NCBI GenBank assembly: GCA_963825555.1
Contig: CAWGTZ010000018.1
Coordinates: 139,278-203,277 of the forward strand
Length of the DNA stretch: 64,000 bases
DNA from: JAGVSR01 sp963825555
GTDB lineage: Bacteria > Pseudomonadota > Alphaproteobacteria > Rhizobiales > Hyphomicrobiaceae
Direction: 5' to 3'
Positions 16,828-25,447 of this stretch are shown one piece after another; position 1 is the stretch's first letter; each line of letters starts with the position of its first letter. The notes below the pieces were generated by a model. The model was not told the DNA's origin, did not search any database, and saw only the letters and a list, made by a program, of their open reading frames with translations. Made by a program: the position numbers and the translations under genes.

Positions 16828-18501
16828 ATGCGTAGCGGCGGACAAATCCTGGTCGATCAGCTCCGCCTCCAAGGCGTGGATGCAGCATTTCTCGTGCCCG
16901 GCGAGAGCTTCCTGCCCGTGCTTGATGCATTGTTCGACGCGAGCACCATTCGCACAATAGTCTGCCGCCATGAGAGTGGAGCGGCGATGATGGCTGAGGC
17001 CAGCGGCCGTTTGACTGGCAGGCCGGGCGTCGCATTTGTCACGCGCGGCCCCGGCGCAACGAATGCAGCATCCGGCGTCTATGTCGCCGCCCAGGGCCAA
17101 ACGCCTATGGTCCTCTTCGTCGGACTGCCGGCCCGCAGACTATCGGGCTTGCCGGCGTTCCAGGATATCGATCTCGCTGGGCTTTACGCACAGGTCGCCA
17201 AACACGTGGCGATCGTACCCAGTGCCAGCAGAATGGCGGACGCGGTCGCGGGCGCCTTTGCCATCGCCTTGTCCGGGCGGCCCGGCCCTGTTGTGGTGGG
17301 CTTGCCCGAGGATGTTCTGTCTGAGAGTGCCGCCGCGCCGGATGCGCCTCGTATGGTCCCCGCATTGGCCGCGCCCTCCGAGGCCGCCATGCGTGACATT
17401 GCCGATCGTCTCGCCTCAGCCGAGCAGCCGATGGTGATTGTCGGCGGGCCGCGATGGTCAAGGGACGCCCAAATCGCCGTACAGGCATTCGCGCTTCGGT
17501 TCGATCTGCCCGTGACAGCCGCATTCCGCGCGCAGGACTATTTCGACAATCGCCATCCCTCGTACTGCGGCCACATCGGCCTCAATCTCGATACGAAGCT
17601 CGCAACCGCGATCCGGGCCAGCGATTTGCTTCTCGTCATTGGCGCGCCCCTGGACGAGATTGGCACGGCGGGCTGGACGATCATCAAGTCACCGGCACCG
17701 TCCCAGCACATCATCCACGTTCACCCCGGTGGCAATGATCCCAGCAGCAGTGTGTGTGCGACCACGAATATCGTCGCGACAGCGGATGGATTTGCCGCCC
17801 AGTTGCGCACGATTGAACCACCCGCACAGAAGCGCTGGCGCACATTTCGCCGCGATCTGCGAGCTGCATACGAGACGACCCAGCGCCCGCTGGCGACACC
17901 GGGCGCTGTCCAGTTTGGAGAGATCGTGCGTGTGGTTTGCGAGCGCCTTCCCGATACAGCGGTCATCACTGGAGGCGCTGGGAACTATGCGCAGTTCGTG
18001 CATCGCTATTTCACCTACAAGGGGTTTGGCACGAGTCTGGCGCCCCAGTCGGGTACCATGGGTTACGGTCTTCCCGCGGCGATCGCCGCCAAGCTGGCTG
18101 ATCCTCAACGTGCCGTTGTCGCGTTTGCCGGGGACGGCTGCTTTCTAATGACGGCGCAGGAACTGGCAACCGCCGTGCAGTACGACCTGCCCATCATCGT
18201 AATCGTCGCAAACAACGCCATGTACGGCACGATCCGCATGCACCAGGAACGCAGCTATCCAGGTCGCGTCAGTGGCACGAGCCTCGTCAATCCCGACTTC
18301 GCCGCCCTAGCTGAGAGTTTCGGCGCAAAAGGTCTTTCGATCGAAAAGACGGATGATTTTGCGCCCGCCTTCGAGGAGGCGCTCGCATCCGCTTGGCCCA
18401 CTGTCCTCGCCCTTCGGATTGATCCGGAAGCCCTCACTCCGCAGACAACGCTCAGCCAGTTCCGGGCTATGGGCAGTGGAGCAAAAGGCGGTCGGTCCTG
18501 A
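16828..18501 (+). CDS. Thiamine-diphosphate-dependent enzyme (acetolactate synthase-like)
   Basis: A 557-residue protein with the three-domain layout of the ThDP decarboxylase family. The N-terminal domain carries the catalytic Glu49 in CRHESGAAMMAEA. A central domain follows. The C-terminal ThDP site is GDGCFLMTAQELATA ending in NNAMYGTIRMHQE (GDG-x-NN motif). It looks like the catalytic-subunit fold, but no small regulatory ilvN-type gene is next to it, so it is probably not the main biosynthetic acetolactate synthase. Related stand-alone enzymes include glyoxylate carboligase, sulfoacetaldehyde acetyltransferase and benzoylformate decarboxylase types; I cannot choose among them. The start at 16828 fits the family N-terminus. 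Confidence 0.85.
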   Translation: MRSGGQILVDQLRLQGVDAAFLVPGESFLPVLDALFDASTIRTIVCRHESGAAMMAEASGRLTGRPGVAFVTRGPGATNAASGVYVAAQGQTPMVLFVGLPARRLSGLPAFQDIDLAGLYAQVAKHVAIVPSASRMADAVAGAFAIALSGRPGPVVVGLPEDVLSESAAAPDAPRMVPALAAPSEAAMRDIADRLASAEQPMVIVGGPRWSRDAQIAVQAFALRFDLPVTAAFRAQDYFDNRHPSYCGHIGLNLDTKLATAIRASDLLLVIGAPLDEIGTAGWTIIKSPAPSQHIIHVHPGGNDPSSSVCATTNIVATADGFAAQLRTIEPPAQKRWRTFRRDLRAAYETTQRPLATPGAVQFGEIVRVVCERLPDTAVITGGAGNYAQFVHRYFTYKGFGTSLAPQSGTMGYGLPAAIAAKLADPQRAVVAFAGDGCFLMTAQELATAVQYDLPIIVIVANNAMYGTIRMHQERSYPGRVSGTSLVNPDFAALAESFGAKGLSIEKTDDFAPAFEEALASAWPTVLALRIDPEALTPQTTLSQFRAMGSGAKGGRS

Positions 18502-18557
18502 TCTGCGGAGCGGGGCGCCTCAGGCGTTACCAAGAGGTTAAATTGACGAGAGGCCAG

Positions 18558-18588
18558 TTAGTCATAGATCTGACTAATGATCGACTAA
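18558..18588. promoter_or_regulatory. Inverted and direct TTAGTC/GACTAA repeats before a small membrane protein gene
   Basis: TTAGTC (18558-18563) faces GACTAA (18572-18577), and a second GACTAA (18583-18588) follows 11 bases later. The stretch is embedded in an A/T-rich region (about 18540-18610) unlike the GC-rich surroundings. A TTGACG lies just upstream at 18544. This looks like an operator/promoter for the gene starting at 18662. Confidence 0.45.
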
Positions 18589-18661
18589 CGAAAAATTTTC
18601 GAATAACAAAAGGTCAACACGTATCGAACAGAAGATCCCAAGTGAGCGATAGACCAGAAAA

Positions 18662-18832
18662 ATGGACATCAACTCCTACAATCTGCTCGCTTCCACATCA
18701 GGCCGATGGGCAAAGGTTACGGCATTCGCTTGTTTCGCAATGGCATGCGGCTTCCTCGTGGTTTCACTGGCTTCCACATACGCGGGAGCGCATTCCCCGT
18801 CGCTTCCTCGGCATGTCGTAGAAGTTCACTGA
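18662..18832 (+). CDS. Small single-pass membrane or exported protein (56 aa)
   Basis: This short frame starts MDINSYNLLASTSGRW. It has a hydrophobic segment from about residue 19 to 41 (VTAFACFAMACGFLVVSLAS) and ends SPSLPRHVVEVH. It could be a membrane-anchored peptide or a small exported protein. It sits between a repeat-containing, A/T-rich upstream region and a strong terminator, which supports it as a real transcription unit. No obvious Shine-Dalgarno precedes the ATG, so confidence is moderate. The family is unknown. Confidence 0.5.
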   Translation: MDINSYNLLASTSGRWAKVTAFACFAMACGFLVVSLASTYAGAHSPSLPRHVVEVH

Positions 18833-18914
18833 AAGCGGATCAGTTGACGAACGTCCAACGATAGTCTCCCCACTCCCCCCAGTTCTCCAAGACCCAGTCG
18901 ACAGTGACCTCGAG

Positions 18915-18946
18915 CCTCCTCCCCGCAAGGGAGGAGGTTTTCTTTT
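18915..18946 (+). terminator. Rho-independent terminator
   Basis: A perfect 9-bp stem CCTCCTCCC/GGGAGGAGG with loop CGCAA is followed by TTTTCTTTT. It ends the 56-residue protein transcript. Confidence 0.88.
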
Positions 18947-18951
18947 GGGGC

Positions 18952-19560
18952 TCAACGCGTCGGAAGGCTTGTTTCGGCGGCTGGCGCAAACTGGCGGCGG
19001 GTCAGGTCGTCGAGGACCCCATGGAACCGGCGCACGGCTTCGGCGATGTCGCCGGGATGACGGATGCCCGCGCCCATCGGGGGAATTGATGTTTTGAGGC
19101 GACTGGCCCGCGGACGCGCCTGATCAACATCGGAACCGAAGGCAATCATCTCAACGCGAGGCCAAAGTGCTATGAAACTCTCCAACGCATCGGGTGGCAC
19201 GGCCAGAACAACGATGCGCCCAGCCTCAAGAGCCGCGAGTGCACCGGCCGTCAGACCATGACGATCGCCCGCGTTTTGCCAGGCCACCGCGAAGCCCTGA
19301 TTGGCCTCGATGTCCCGAAAAACCCGGCGCGGAACACCAATGTGCTCGCTGTCGTGTGCACTGGCCCTGGTCTGCAGACGGGCGGGGAAATCGAGCCGCG
19401 GATCACCGGCATACCGGCGGCGTGCGGCCGCTATGACGAGATCTTTGCCGCGTGCTTCGGCACCGACAAGCAGCACCAGTAGTCCCTCGCCTTCATGGGC
19501 TGCGCGGGCAGCCTTTGTGTTGTGCGTCGTTCGACCAGGTCCAGAACCCGTTGCGCGCAT
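18952..19560 (-). CDS. PhnN-like (ribose 1,5-bisphosphokinase family) protein, divergent
   Basis: About 202 residues from the ATG at 19560; an upstream ATG at 19659 is also possible. It resembles PhnN. A P-loop-like GAEARGKD follows a hydrophobic strand (LLVLLVG), the middle section has EHIGVP and GFAVAWQNAGDRHGL, then LAALEAGRIVVLAV. PhnN makes PRPP from ribose 1,5-bisphosphate. The Arg-rich LID expected after the last strand is not recognisable, and no C-P lyase (phn) genes are nearby. It may be inactive or repurposed. Confidence 0.6.
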   Translation of the reverse strand: MRATGSGPGRTTHNTKAARAAHEGEGLLVLLVGAEARGKDLVIAAARRRYAGDPRLDFPARLQTRASAHDSEHIGVPRRVFRDIEANQGFAVAWQNAGDRHGLTAGALAALEAGRIVVLAVPPDALESFIALWPRVEMIAFGSDVDQARPRASRLKTSIPPMGAGIRHPGDIAEAVRRFHGVLDDLTRRQFAPAAETSLPTR

Positions 19561-19704
19561 ATTGACGGCCCCCCGTGTTTCCCTCCGCGCGCTACGACTC
19601 GCGCGCCGCTCCCAGACGGTAGACGCCCTCGTTGCAGGATAGCGTGCCATCACCGACACACGTCCGCAATTCTTTGAACTAGAAGGAAAGTCTTCCTGCT
19701 CGCC

Positions 19705-20949
19705 TCAAACTTCGGCCATGGGGCGCTTGACCACCACGCGATAACCCGCGGCCTCGAGCGCCGCTACGGTGCGCCCCAGATGGCCCGCGTCACGCGTTTC
19801 GATGACAAGATTGAGGGCGGTCCCCTTTGCAGGCAGATCCGTGAACACGCGCTGGTGATAAACCTCAACAATATTGGCCCCCGCCTGGCCGATCGCCGTC
19901 GCCACACGTGCAAGCTGTCCTGGCTTGTCGGGGATGTCGATGACGAGGCGCGCCAGGCGGCCTTCACGCGCCAGTTCGCGTGTCAATACGCTAGCCAACA
20001 GCCGCGCATCGATGTTGCCTCCGCACAGAACGAGACCGACGCGCTTGTCGCGGAAGCGATGCGGCTCGGCAATGACGGCGGCGAGTCCAGCAGCACCCGC
20101 GCCTTCCACCACCGTCTTTTCGATCCTGATGAGAAGAGCCACCGCCCGCTCGAGTTGTGCCTCGCCGACAAGCATGAGGTCATCGGCAACGCGCGAGACG
20201 ATCGGCGCAGTGATCGCGCCGGGTTCCTTGACTGCGATGCCTTCCGCCAGCGTATCCCCGCCGATGGGAAGCGTAGTTCCCTTCAGACGATTGTACATGG
20301 AGGGATAAAGCCGTGCCTCGACGCCGATGATGCCGATCTGAGGGTTCAGCGCCTTCGCCGCCGTACCTATGCCGGAGATCAGGCCGCCGCCGCCGATCGG
20401 TATGACGAGCACATCGAGAGCGGGCTGATCCTTGAGCATCTCGAGCGCGATGGTGCCCTGACCGGCGATAACGAGCGGGTCGTCGAAGGGATGAATGAAC
20501 GTGTACCCCTCCTGGGCGGCCATGTTGCGCGTTATGTGCGCACTGTCCTCGAACGAGGCGCCCTCAAGGATGACGCGCGCGCCAAGTGTCCTGGTGTTCT
20601 CGACTTTTACCGCAGGCGTGCCCTCAGGCATCACAATGGTGGCGGGAATGCCCAGCCGGCTCGCATGATACGCAACGCCCTGTGCGTGGTTGCCGGCCGA
20701 CATGGCAATAACGCCGGCCTGCCGTTCCGCCGCGTTGAGATGGGTCAGCCGATTGAGCGCGCCGCGCTCCTTGAAGGAGCTGGTGAACTGTAGGTTCTCG
20801 AATTTAAGCCAGATGTCTGCCCCCAGCATCTCGGACAAAGTCCTGCTGCGGGTAAAGGGCGTCTTCACGATGGCGCCGAAGATCGTTCGTTGCGCGCTTT
20901 CGATCGATTTAAGATCGACAACCATTTCGTTCTGGTCGGCAGAATTCAT
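19705..20949 (-). CDS. ilvA: Threonine ammonia-lyase with C-terminal ACT domain
   Basis: A 414-residue fold-type II PLP enzyme that deaminates L-threonine to 2-oxobutanoate. Lys60 in SSFKERGALN is the PLP lysine. SAGNHAQGVA is the phosphate/substrate loop and PIGGGGLISG the PLP-phosphate glycine loop. A C-terminal ACT domain of about 80 residues (LARLVIDIPDKPGQLARV onwards) matches the single-ACT form rather than the long biosynthetic IlvA with two. It may therefore be catabolic (TdcB-like) or biosynthetic. The start at 20949 is chosen for its GGGGA site. Confidence 0.9.
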   Translation of the reverse strand: MNSADQNEMVVDLKSIESAQRTIFGAIVKTPFTRSRTLSEMLGADIWLKFENLQFTSSFKERGALNRLTHLNAAERQAGVIAMSAGNHAQGVAYHASRLGIPATIVMPEGTPAVKVENTRTLGARVILEGASFEDSAHITRNMAAQEGYTFIHPFDDPLVIAGQGTIALEMLKDQPALDVLVIPIGGGGLISGIGTAAKALNPQIGIIGVEARLYPSMYNRLKGTTLPIGGDTLAEGIAVKEPGAITAPIVSRVADDLMLVGEAQLERAVALLIRIEKTVVEGAGAAGLAAVIAEPHRFRDKRVGLVLCGGNIDARLLASVLTRELAREGRLARLVIDIPDKPGQLARVATAIGQAGANIVEVYHQRVFTDLPAKGTALNLVIETRDAGHLGRTVAALEAAGYRVVVKRPMAEV

Positions 20950-21372
20950 GTCAGTTCCCCGTCGACGGCCGCCGGCCAACCTTCACCAGCATGGGCCCGC
21001 AATGCGCTGTTTGGAAGCCGCAATTCCGGAGTCCCCGGCTCTTGCTCCGCCTTCGCTCGTCCGCAATCCTTCAAAATGCCTGCCGATGGCTCGGCGGGGG
21101 CCCGGCCTGGCTTGACCGTGCGGTCGTCATGCGCCGCAATTAAATTTAGAGCAACGACGAAACTCACGACAATCGCCCGCCGGACGTCGCTAATCCCAGG
21201 AAGCGGCCACCTGCGTCCAGACCCAGCGCCCTTCCAGTAGACTTTCTTGCCTGCGGGAGATGCCCCCCGCGACGGACCGGCGCGCATCGGCTATAGAGCG
21301 GCCTCACACAAGGGCCGGTCGGCATTGTCGCGCAGGCTCCAGGTAGAACACCCACTGGAAGGCTTTCACGTC
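20950..21372. other. Intergenic region between divergent genes, no gene seen
   Basis: About 420 bases separate the divergent threonine dehydratase and dehydrogenase genes. Open frames here are short or upstream extensions lacking family similarity. I see no tRNA, strong hairpin or clear promoter. The region must hold both promoters. Confidence 0.5.
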
Positions 21373-22254
21373 ATGGCGAAGATTGCTTGGATCGGACTCG
21401 GGGTCATGGGGTTTCCCATGGCCGGCCACCTCCAGACCCGAGGCGGTCATGAGGTGACCGTCTATAATCGGACACAGGCCAAAGCCGACGCCTGGCGGGA
21501 GCGCTTCCCAGGCGGAATGAGCGCGCCTACGCCGGCCCGGGCAGCGGCCGAAGCTGAATTCGTCTTTGCATGCGTGGGCAATGACGATGATCTGCGCGCC
21601 ATAACAACGGGGCCGGACGGGGCGTTCGCAACAATGGCCCCGGGCGCCATTTTCGTCGACCATACGACAGCCTCAGCAGAAGTCGCTCGCGAACTCGACA
21701 GTGAAGCGCGGAGCCGGGAACTGCACTTCATCGACGCTCCCGTCTCAGGCGGACAGGCTGGCGCCGAGAACGGACAGTTAGCTGTCATGGCCGGCGGCGA
21801 CGAGGCAGCGTTCAGTCGCGCTCTTCCACTTTTGCAGTGTTATGCGAAGCTCGCCAAGCGTATCGGCCCGTCTGGATCGGGACAGTTGACCAAGATGGTC
21901 AATCAGATCGCCATTGCCGGGCTCCTTCAAGGTCTTTCCGAAGCCATCCGCTTCGCTGAGAAGAGCGGGCTCGACCTAGCCAGCGTCATCGACGTCATTT
22001 CCAAGGGAGCTGCCCAGTCATGGCAGATGGAGAACCGCTGGAAGACGATGCACGCACGTCAATTTGATTTTGGCTTTGCGGTCGACTGGATGCGCAAGGA
22101 CCTTGCGATCTGTCTGGCTGAGGCAGAGCGCTGCGCTGCACATCTGCCGGTCACGGCGCTGGCCGATGCCTATTATGCCGATGTTCAGGACCAGGGAGGC
22201 GGGCGTTTCGACACGTCCAGCCTCATCGTGCGCCTCGACGACAAGCCGGATTGA
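21373..22254 (+). CDS. NAD(P)-dependent dehydrogenase of the 3-hydroxyisobutyrate dehydrogenase family
   Basis: A 293-residue beta-hydroxyacid dehydrogenase. The Rossmann motif WIGLGVMGFPMAGHL is at residues 6-20. The substrate signature is FIDAPVSGG. The catalytic Lys174 is in GSGQLTKMVNQ, and the C-terminal MRKDLAICL segment is typical. The substrate may be 3-hydroxyisobutyrate, tartronate semialdehyde or a related acid. The ATG at 21373 follows GGAAGG. Confidence 0.9.
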   Translation: MAKIAWIGLGVMGFPMAGHLQTRGGHEVTVYNRTQAKADAWRERFPGGMSAPTPARAAAEAEFVFACVGNDDDLRAITTGPDGAFATMAPGAIFVDHTTASAEVARELDSEARSRELHFIDAPVSGGQAGAENGQLAVMAGGDEAAFSRALPLLQCYAKLAKRIGPSGSGQLTKMVNQIAIAGLLQGLSEAIRFAEKSGLDLASVIDVISKGAAQSWQMENRWKTMHARQFDFGFAVDWMRKDLAICLAEAERCAAHLPVTALADAYYADVQDQGGGRFDTSSLIVRLDDKPD

Positions 22255-22415
22255 TTGCAGCGCAGCCATTGCGTTGCACGCGGATTGTCCAACGTTCAGA
22301 GAACTCGCGCGCTGTCATAGTCTCGACATCCGACCTTAGTAGGAGCAGTGTGACGGTAAGGGGAGCTGTGGAAATAGTCCCGCCGAGGGGAAAGCGGGAT
22401 GACAGGGAGGTCGCC

Positions 22416-22613
22416 ATGGCATTACCGACAATTTCGGTAGACGATCGAAAAATCGTGCTTTTGAGCGGTTTTAGGAGGGTCGAGACGGACTCCGATTCCA
22501 ATAACCCGTTCATTGTGATCGTTGACGAGCGCGAACTTGTCCGGTCGGTGAAGAACGAAAATGACGCCGTTGCCTACGGCTATGTCGCCGGCCGCTGGAT
22601 TTCGGCCGCTTGA
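22416..22613 (+). CDS. Small hypothetical protein
   Basis: A 65-residue, mixed-charge protein (MALPTISVDD start, IVIVDERELVRSV core). The start is well supported by GGGAGG seven bases upstream, and a strong terminator lies 20 bases past the stop. There is no signal peptide or membrane segment. The family is unknown. Confidence 0.65.
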   Translation: MALPTISVDDRKIVLLSGFRRVETDSDSNNPFIVIVDERELVRSVKNENDAVAYGYVAGRWISAA

Positions 22614-22633
22614 TAGGCTCAACGTTTTGCTAA

Positions 22634-22664
22634 GGCACGCCACCCATTCGGTGGCGTGCCTTTT
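22634..22664 (+). terminator. Rho-independent terminator
   Basis: A perfect 11-bp stem GGCACGCCACC/GGTGGCGTGCC with loop CATTC is followed by TTTTGGTTTG. It ends the small-protein transcript. On the other strand no T-tract follows, so it is not an obvious terminator for the Lrp gene. Confidence 0.9.
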
Positions 22665-22681
22665 GGTTTGTTGGCAGGCAG

Positions 22682-23176
22682 TCAGCCCGCCCCTTCTGAG
22701 CTTGCCCGGTTAGCGCGGGCAAACTGCAACGGCAGCGCAGTGGTGTACTTCATCTGCTCCATGGCGAACGCAGAGGAAACCTTGGCGATCTCGATGCGCG
22801 AGATCAGCTTTTTGTAGAACTCGTCATAGGCGCGGATGTCTGGCACCACGACCCGCAACAGGTAATCGACTTCGCCCGACATGCGATAGAATTCGATAAC
22901 TTCCGGAAAGTCGTCGACCGCTTTATGAAATTTCTCCAGCCATGAGGTCGAATGTTTGTCTGTCTTGATCGAGACGAAAACGGTTACGCTCGCGTTGACC
23001 TTTGCAGGTTCCAGCACCGCGACCCGCTTGCGAATGACCCCGGTCTCTTCGAGTTTTTGGATGCGCCGCCAGCAAGGAGTGGTGGATAGTCCGACCTCCT
23101 TGCCGATGTCCGCGACAGGCCGGGTGCAGTCCTCCTGAAGGATCGACAGGATCTTCACATCCATTTCATCGAGCAT
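22682..23176 (-). CDS. Lrp/AsnC family transcriptional regulator
   Basis: This 164-residue regulator has an N-terminal helix-turn-helix (VADIGKEVGLSTTPCWRRIQKLEETGVI) and a C-terminal RAM/ACT effector domain (ASVTVFVSIK, GEVDYLLRVVVPDI). Family members respond to amino acids. Those of similar sequence often control nearby amino-acid catabolic genes, so the threonine dehydratase and dehydrogenase genes are candidates (inference only). Confidence 0.92.
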   Translation of the reverse strand: MLDEMDVKILSILQEDCTRPVADIGKEVGLSTTPCWRRIQKLEETGVIRKRVAVLEPAKVNASVTVFVSIKTDKHSTSWLEKFHKAVDDFPEVIEFYRMSGEVDYLLRVVVPDIRAYDEFYKKLISRIEIAKVSSAFAMEQMKYTTALPLQFARANRASSEGAG

Positions 23177-23260
23177 ATGGGTCCTCGGGTGATTTCTGGA
23201 AAATCATTCCAACAAGTATGCAGCAAGGGCAATGACTAGGAAAGTTGCCTTCTCGTTTGG

Positions 23261-23935
23261 CTAAACCTTGGCAAACGGTTCCGGAGGGCCGTTCGGCTTG
23301 CGCACCCTGAGACGGGCCCTTATGGCCCGCCGGAGGGGCGGCAGCACGTCGGTTTCAAACCAGGGATTTGCCCTTAGCCAGCCTGTATTGCGCCAGGAGG
23401 GATGCGGCAGCGGGATGCCGATCGCCCCCTTTGGCGCGGCGAGCTTGCGTGCCCCCTGCCGCACGGTTTGGGTGAGCGTCGCGCCAGTTGACGTTTCCAA
23501 GTGCCAGCGTTGGGCATGGCCCCCAACCAGCAGCACCAAATCGACGTTCGGCATCGCGTTCATGAGCCGGGCGCGCCAGAGAGGGGCGCACTCTTTTCGG
23601 GGCGGCAGATCACCGCCCTTGGCGTCGAGCCCCGGGAAGCAGAAACCCATGGGTGCAAAAGCAATTCGGCTCTCGTCATAGAATTCTTCACGGCTGACGC
23701 CCATCCACGCCCGCAGGCGGTCGCCGGATGGATCGTCAAAGGGCAAACCCGAGCGGTGAACGCGCGTGCCAGGTGCCTGCCCGACGACGAGAACGCGAGC
23801 TGAAATGGAAGCTCGAACGACGGGGCGGGGTTCATGCGGCAGCGGTGCCCCCTGTGGCGCAACACGGCAGACGCGGCAGGCCCGGATCTCTTCGAGTAAC
23901 CGGCCAAGATCCGCATCCTCACGGATCCTGCTCAC
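23261..23935 (-). CDS. Uracil-DNA glycosylase family protein, Fe-S type
   Basis: A 224-residue repair enzyme that removes uracil (or related bases) from DNA. Four cysteines match the Fe-S cluster pattern of family 4/5 glycosylases: Cys20-x2-Cys23, then Cys99-x16-Cys116. The catalytic-loop motif GQAPG and the second motif HPSWRN are present. The start is a GTG at 23935, four bases after the upstream MBL stop, so the two genes are probably co-transcribed. Confidence 0.87.
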   Translation of the reverse strand: MSRIREDADLGRLLEEIRACRVCRVAPQGAPLPHEPRPVVRASISARVLVVGQAPGTRVHRSGLPFDDPSGDRLRAWMGVSREEFYDESRIAFAPMGFCFPGLDAKGGDLPPRKECAPLWRARLMNAMPNVDLVLLVGGHAQRWHLETSTGATLTQTVRQGARKLAAPKGAIGIPLPHPSWRNTGWLRANPWFETDVLPPLRRAIRARLRVRKPNGPPEPFAKV

Positions 23936-23939
23936 TGCG

Positions 23940-24683
23940 CTACACCGACAGCTTCAGGCCATCCTCGGCCAGAACCACACTGGGATGGGAAATCGCACCG
24001 CGTTTGGAGAACATTTCGGGCCCCATGTGAGTAAGCATGACCATCCGGGCGTTGAGCCGAGGCAGAGCGGCTTCAATCGTCCGCCAATTTAAATGATAAC
24101 GCGCATCAAGGTGGTAGGCGTAGCACTCCGTGATAAACAGATCGGCGCCTTGCGCTGCATCGACGAGGCTCTCCACCCATTCCGTATCGCCCGAGAACGT
24201 CAGGACCTTGCCGTCCACCGTAAAGCGAAGCGCGTAAGGCGGTGCACCCGATGGATGGCTCACCTGGTACGGTTTCACCGTCACGCCGCCCACTTCAAGG
24301 GGCTCGCGCTCGCGGTAAGTGCGGAACGTGAGATCGAATGCGCGCGGTGTGGTCGTTGCGCCGGGAAACAGCGCCTCGGCAGCGGCCGCGAAGCGATCCT
24401 CGATCCCGGCCGGACCCGTCACGACAAGCGGCGCCGTGCGCTTGGCCACGTGGATCGCATGGATGAGCCACCAGACGAGCCCCGCGAAGTGATCGCCGTG
24501 CAGATGGGAAATGAAGATGGTCGAGATGCGATTGGGGTCGATCCCCTCGCGCGCGAGCCCGATCAGCGCCGTCGCTCCGCAATCGATCAGGAATTCTCCG
24601 CCCGCATGCGACACATGATAGGACGTCTGCAGGCGTCCTCCGGTTCCGAACGCATCGCTGCAGCCGATGACTGTGAGATTCAT
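23940..24683 (-). CDS. MBL-fold metallo-hydrolase (RNase Z-like group)
   Basis: A 247-residue metallo-beta-lactamase-fold protein. The metal motif is SHLHGDH (His60, His62, Asp64, His65), with further ligands in FSGDTEW and LTHMG. The N-terminal TVIGCSDAFGTGGRLQTSY strand-loop is typical of RNase Z/arylsulfatase-type members, but the specific substrate is unknown. It is coupled to the glycosylase gene. Confidence 0.85.
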   Translation of the reverse strand: MNLTVIGCSDAFGTGGRLQTSYHVSHAGGEFLIDCGATALIGLAREGIDPNRISTIFISHLHGDHFAGLVWWLIHAIHVAKRTAPLVVTGPAGIEDRFAAAAEALFPGATTTPRAFDLTFRTYREREPLEVGGVTVKPYQVSHPSGAPPYALRFTVDGKVLTFSGDTEWVESLVDAAQGADLFITECYAYHLDARYHLNWRTIEAALPRLNARMVMLTHMGPEMFSKRGAISHPSVVLAEDGLKLSV

Positions 24684-24801
24684 GGATTCCTCGCCCTGCG
24701 CCCTGCCCTCCCCACGCTAGCGGGAACAGCCATGACGGACTGTTCCGCAGGTAACAGCTTGCGGGCAGCCTGACAAACGCGAGCCGTCCCAAAGAAGCGC
24801 G

Positions 24802-25413
24802 TCATGGAGCGGCACTTGGCCGTTCCGCCATTTCCCGGAACCACCTTGCAACATTGCGAAACTCCCCAGGAAGGTCGAGCCGGGCGGGCTTCATGAAAGC
24901 GACCGCCACGAACGCAGTTATGTCGGCAATCGAAAAACCGGGCCCCGCGACGAACGGGCGATCAGCCAACTGCCGATCCAGGATCGCTAGATTTTCGAGT
25001 ACCTTGGGCCGGTTGGCTTGGCCCCAGGCGGCCACCTGCGGCTGTTCCAGATGGGCCATCTTCGGATTCAGGTGTCGGAAGACATGGGCCACCGACTGGA
25101 AGAGACCCAGTTCCACGCGCCGGTTCCACATCTCGATCAGGGCTTTCTCCCGGGCCGACCGCCCCATCAGGGCTGGTTCGGGTTGGATCTCTTCGAAGTA
25201 ACGGCAGATGGCGACGGTCTCGGCAATCGCGGTTCCGTCATCGAGGATCAGGACCGGCACTCTCTGCAAGGGGTTGATCCGCGTGAATTCCGGCGTACGC
25301 AGGTCCCCCGCCATGAGGTCCACTTCCTCAAAGGGAACTTCGAGCCCCTTCTCCGCGAGGAACATGCGTACACGTCGCGGATTGGGCGCCGTTCGTGTCT
25401 CGATGATTTTCAT
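24802..25413 (-). CDS. Glutathione S-transferase family protein
   Basis: A 203-residue cytosolic GST. The N-terminal thioredoxin-like domain has the cis-Pro region LQRVPVLILDDG and the glutathione-binding AIAETVAICRY. The helical C-terminal domain contains the folding motif FSIADITAFV. The active-site residue is not a clear Cys; a Ser/Thr near TRTAPNPRRVR is likely. The start at 25413 matches the family N-terminus; 25515 would add an unrelated extension. Confidence 0.9.
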   Translation of the reverse strand: MKIIETRTAPNPRRVRMFLAEKGLEVPFEEVDLMAGDLRTPEFTRINPLQRVPVLILDDGTAIAETVAICRYFEEIQPEPALMGRSAREKALIEMWNRRVELGLFQSVAHVFRHLNPKMAHLEQPQVAAWGQANRPKVLENLAILDRQLADRPFVAGPGFSIADITAFVAVAFMKPARLDLPGEFRNVARWFREMAERPSAAP

Positions 25414-25447
25414 CCGCACCTGCCTATACCGGAGGTCATGGGTGGTC

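Noticed and set aside
19780..20793. 337-residue plus-strand frame opposite threonine ammonia-lyase
   Set aside because: It is fully covered by the antisense enzyme with all catalytic motifs; its composition is shadow-like.
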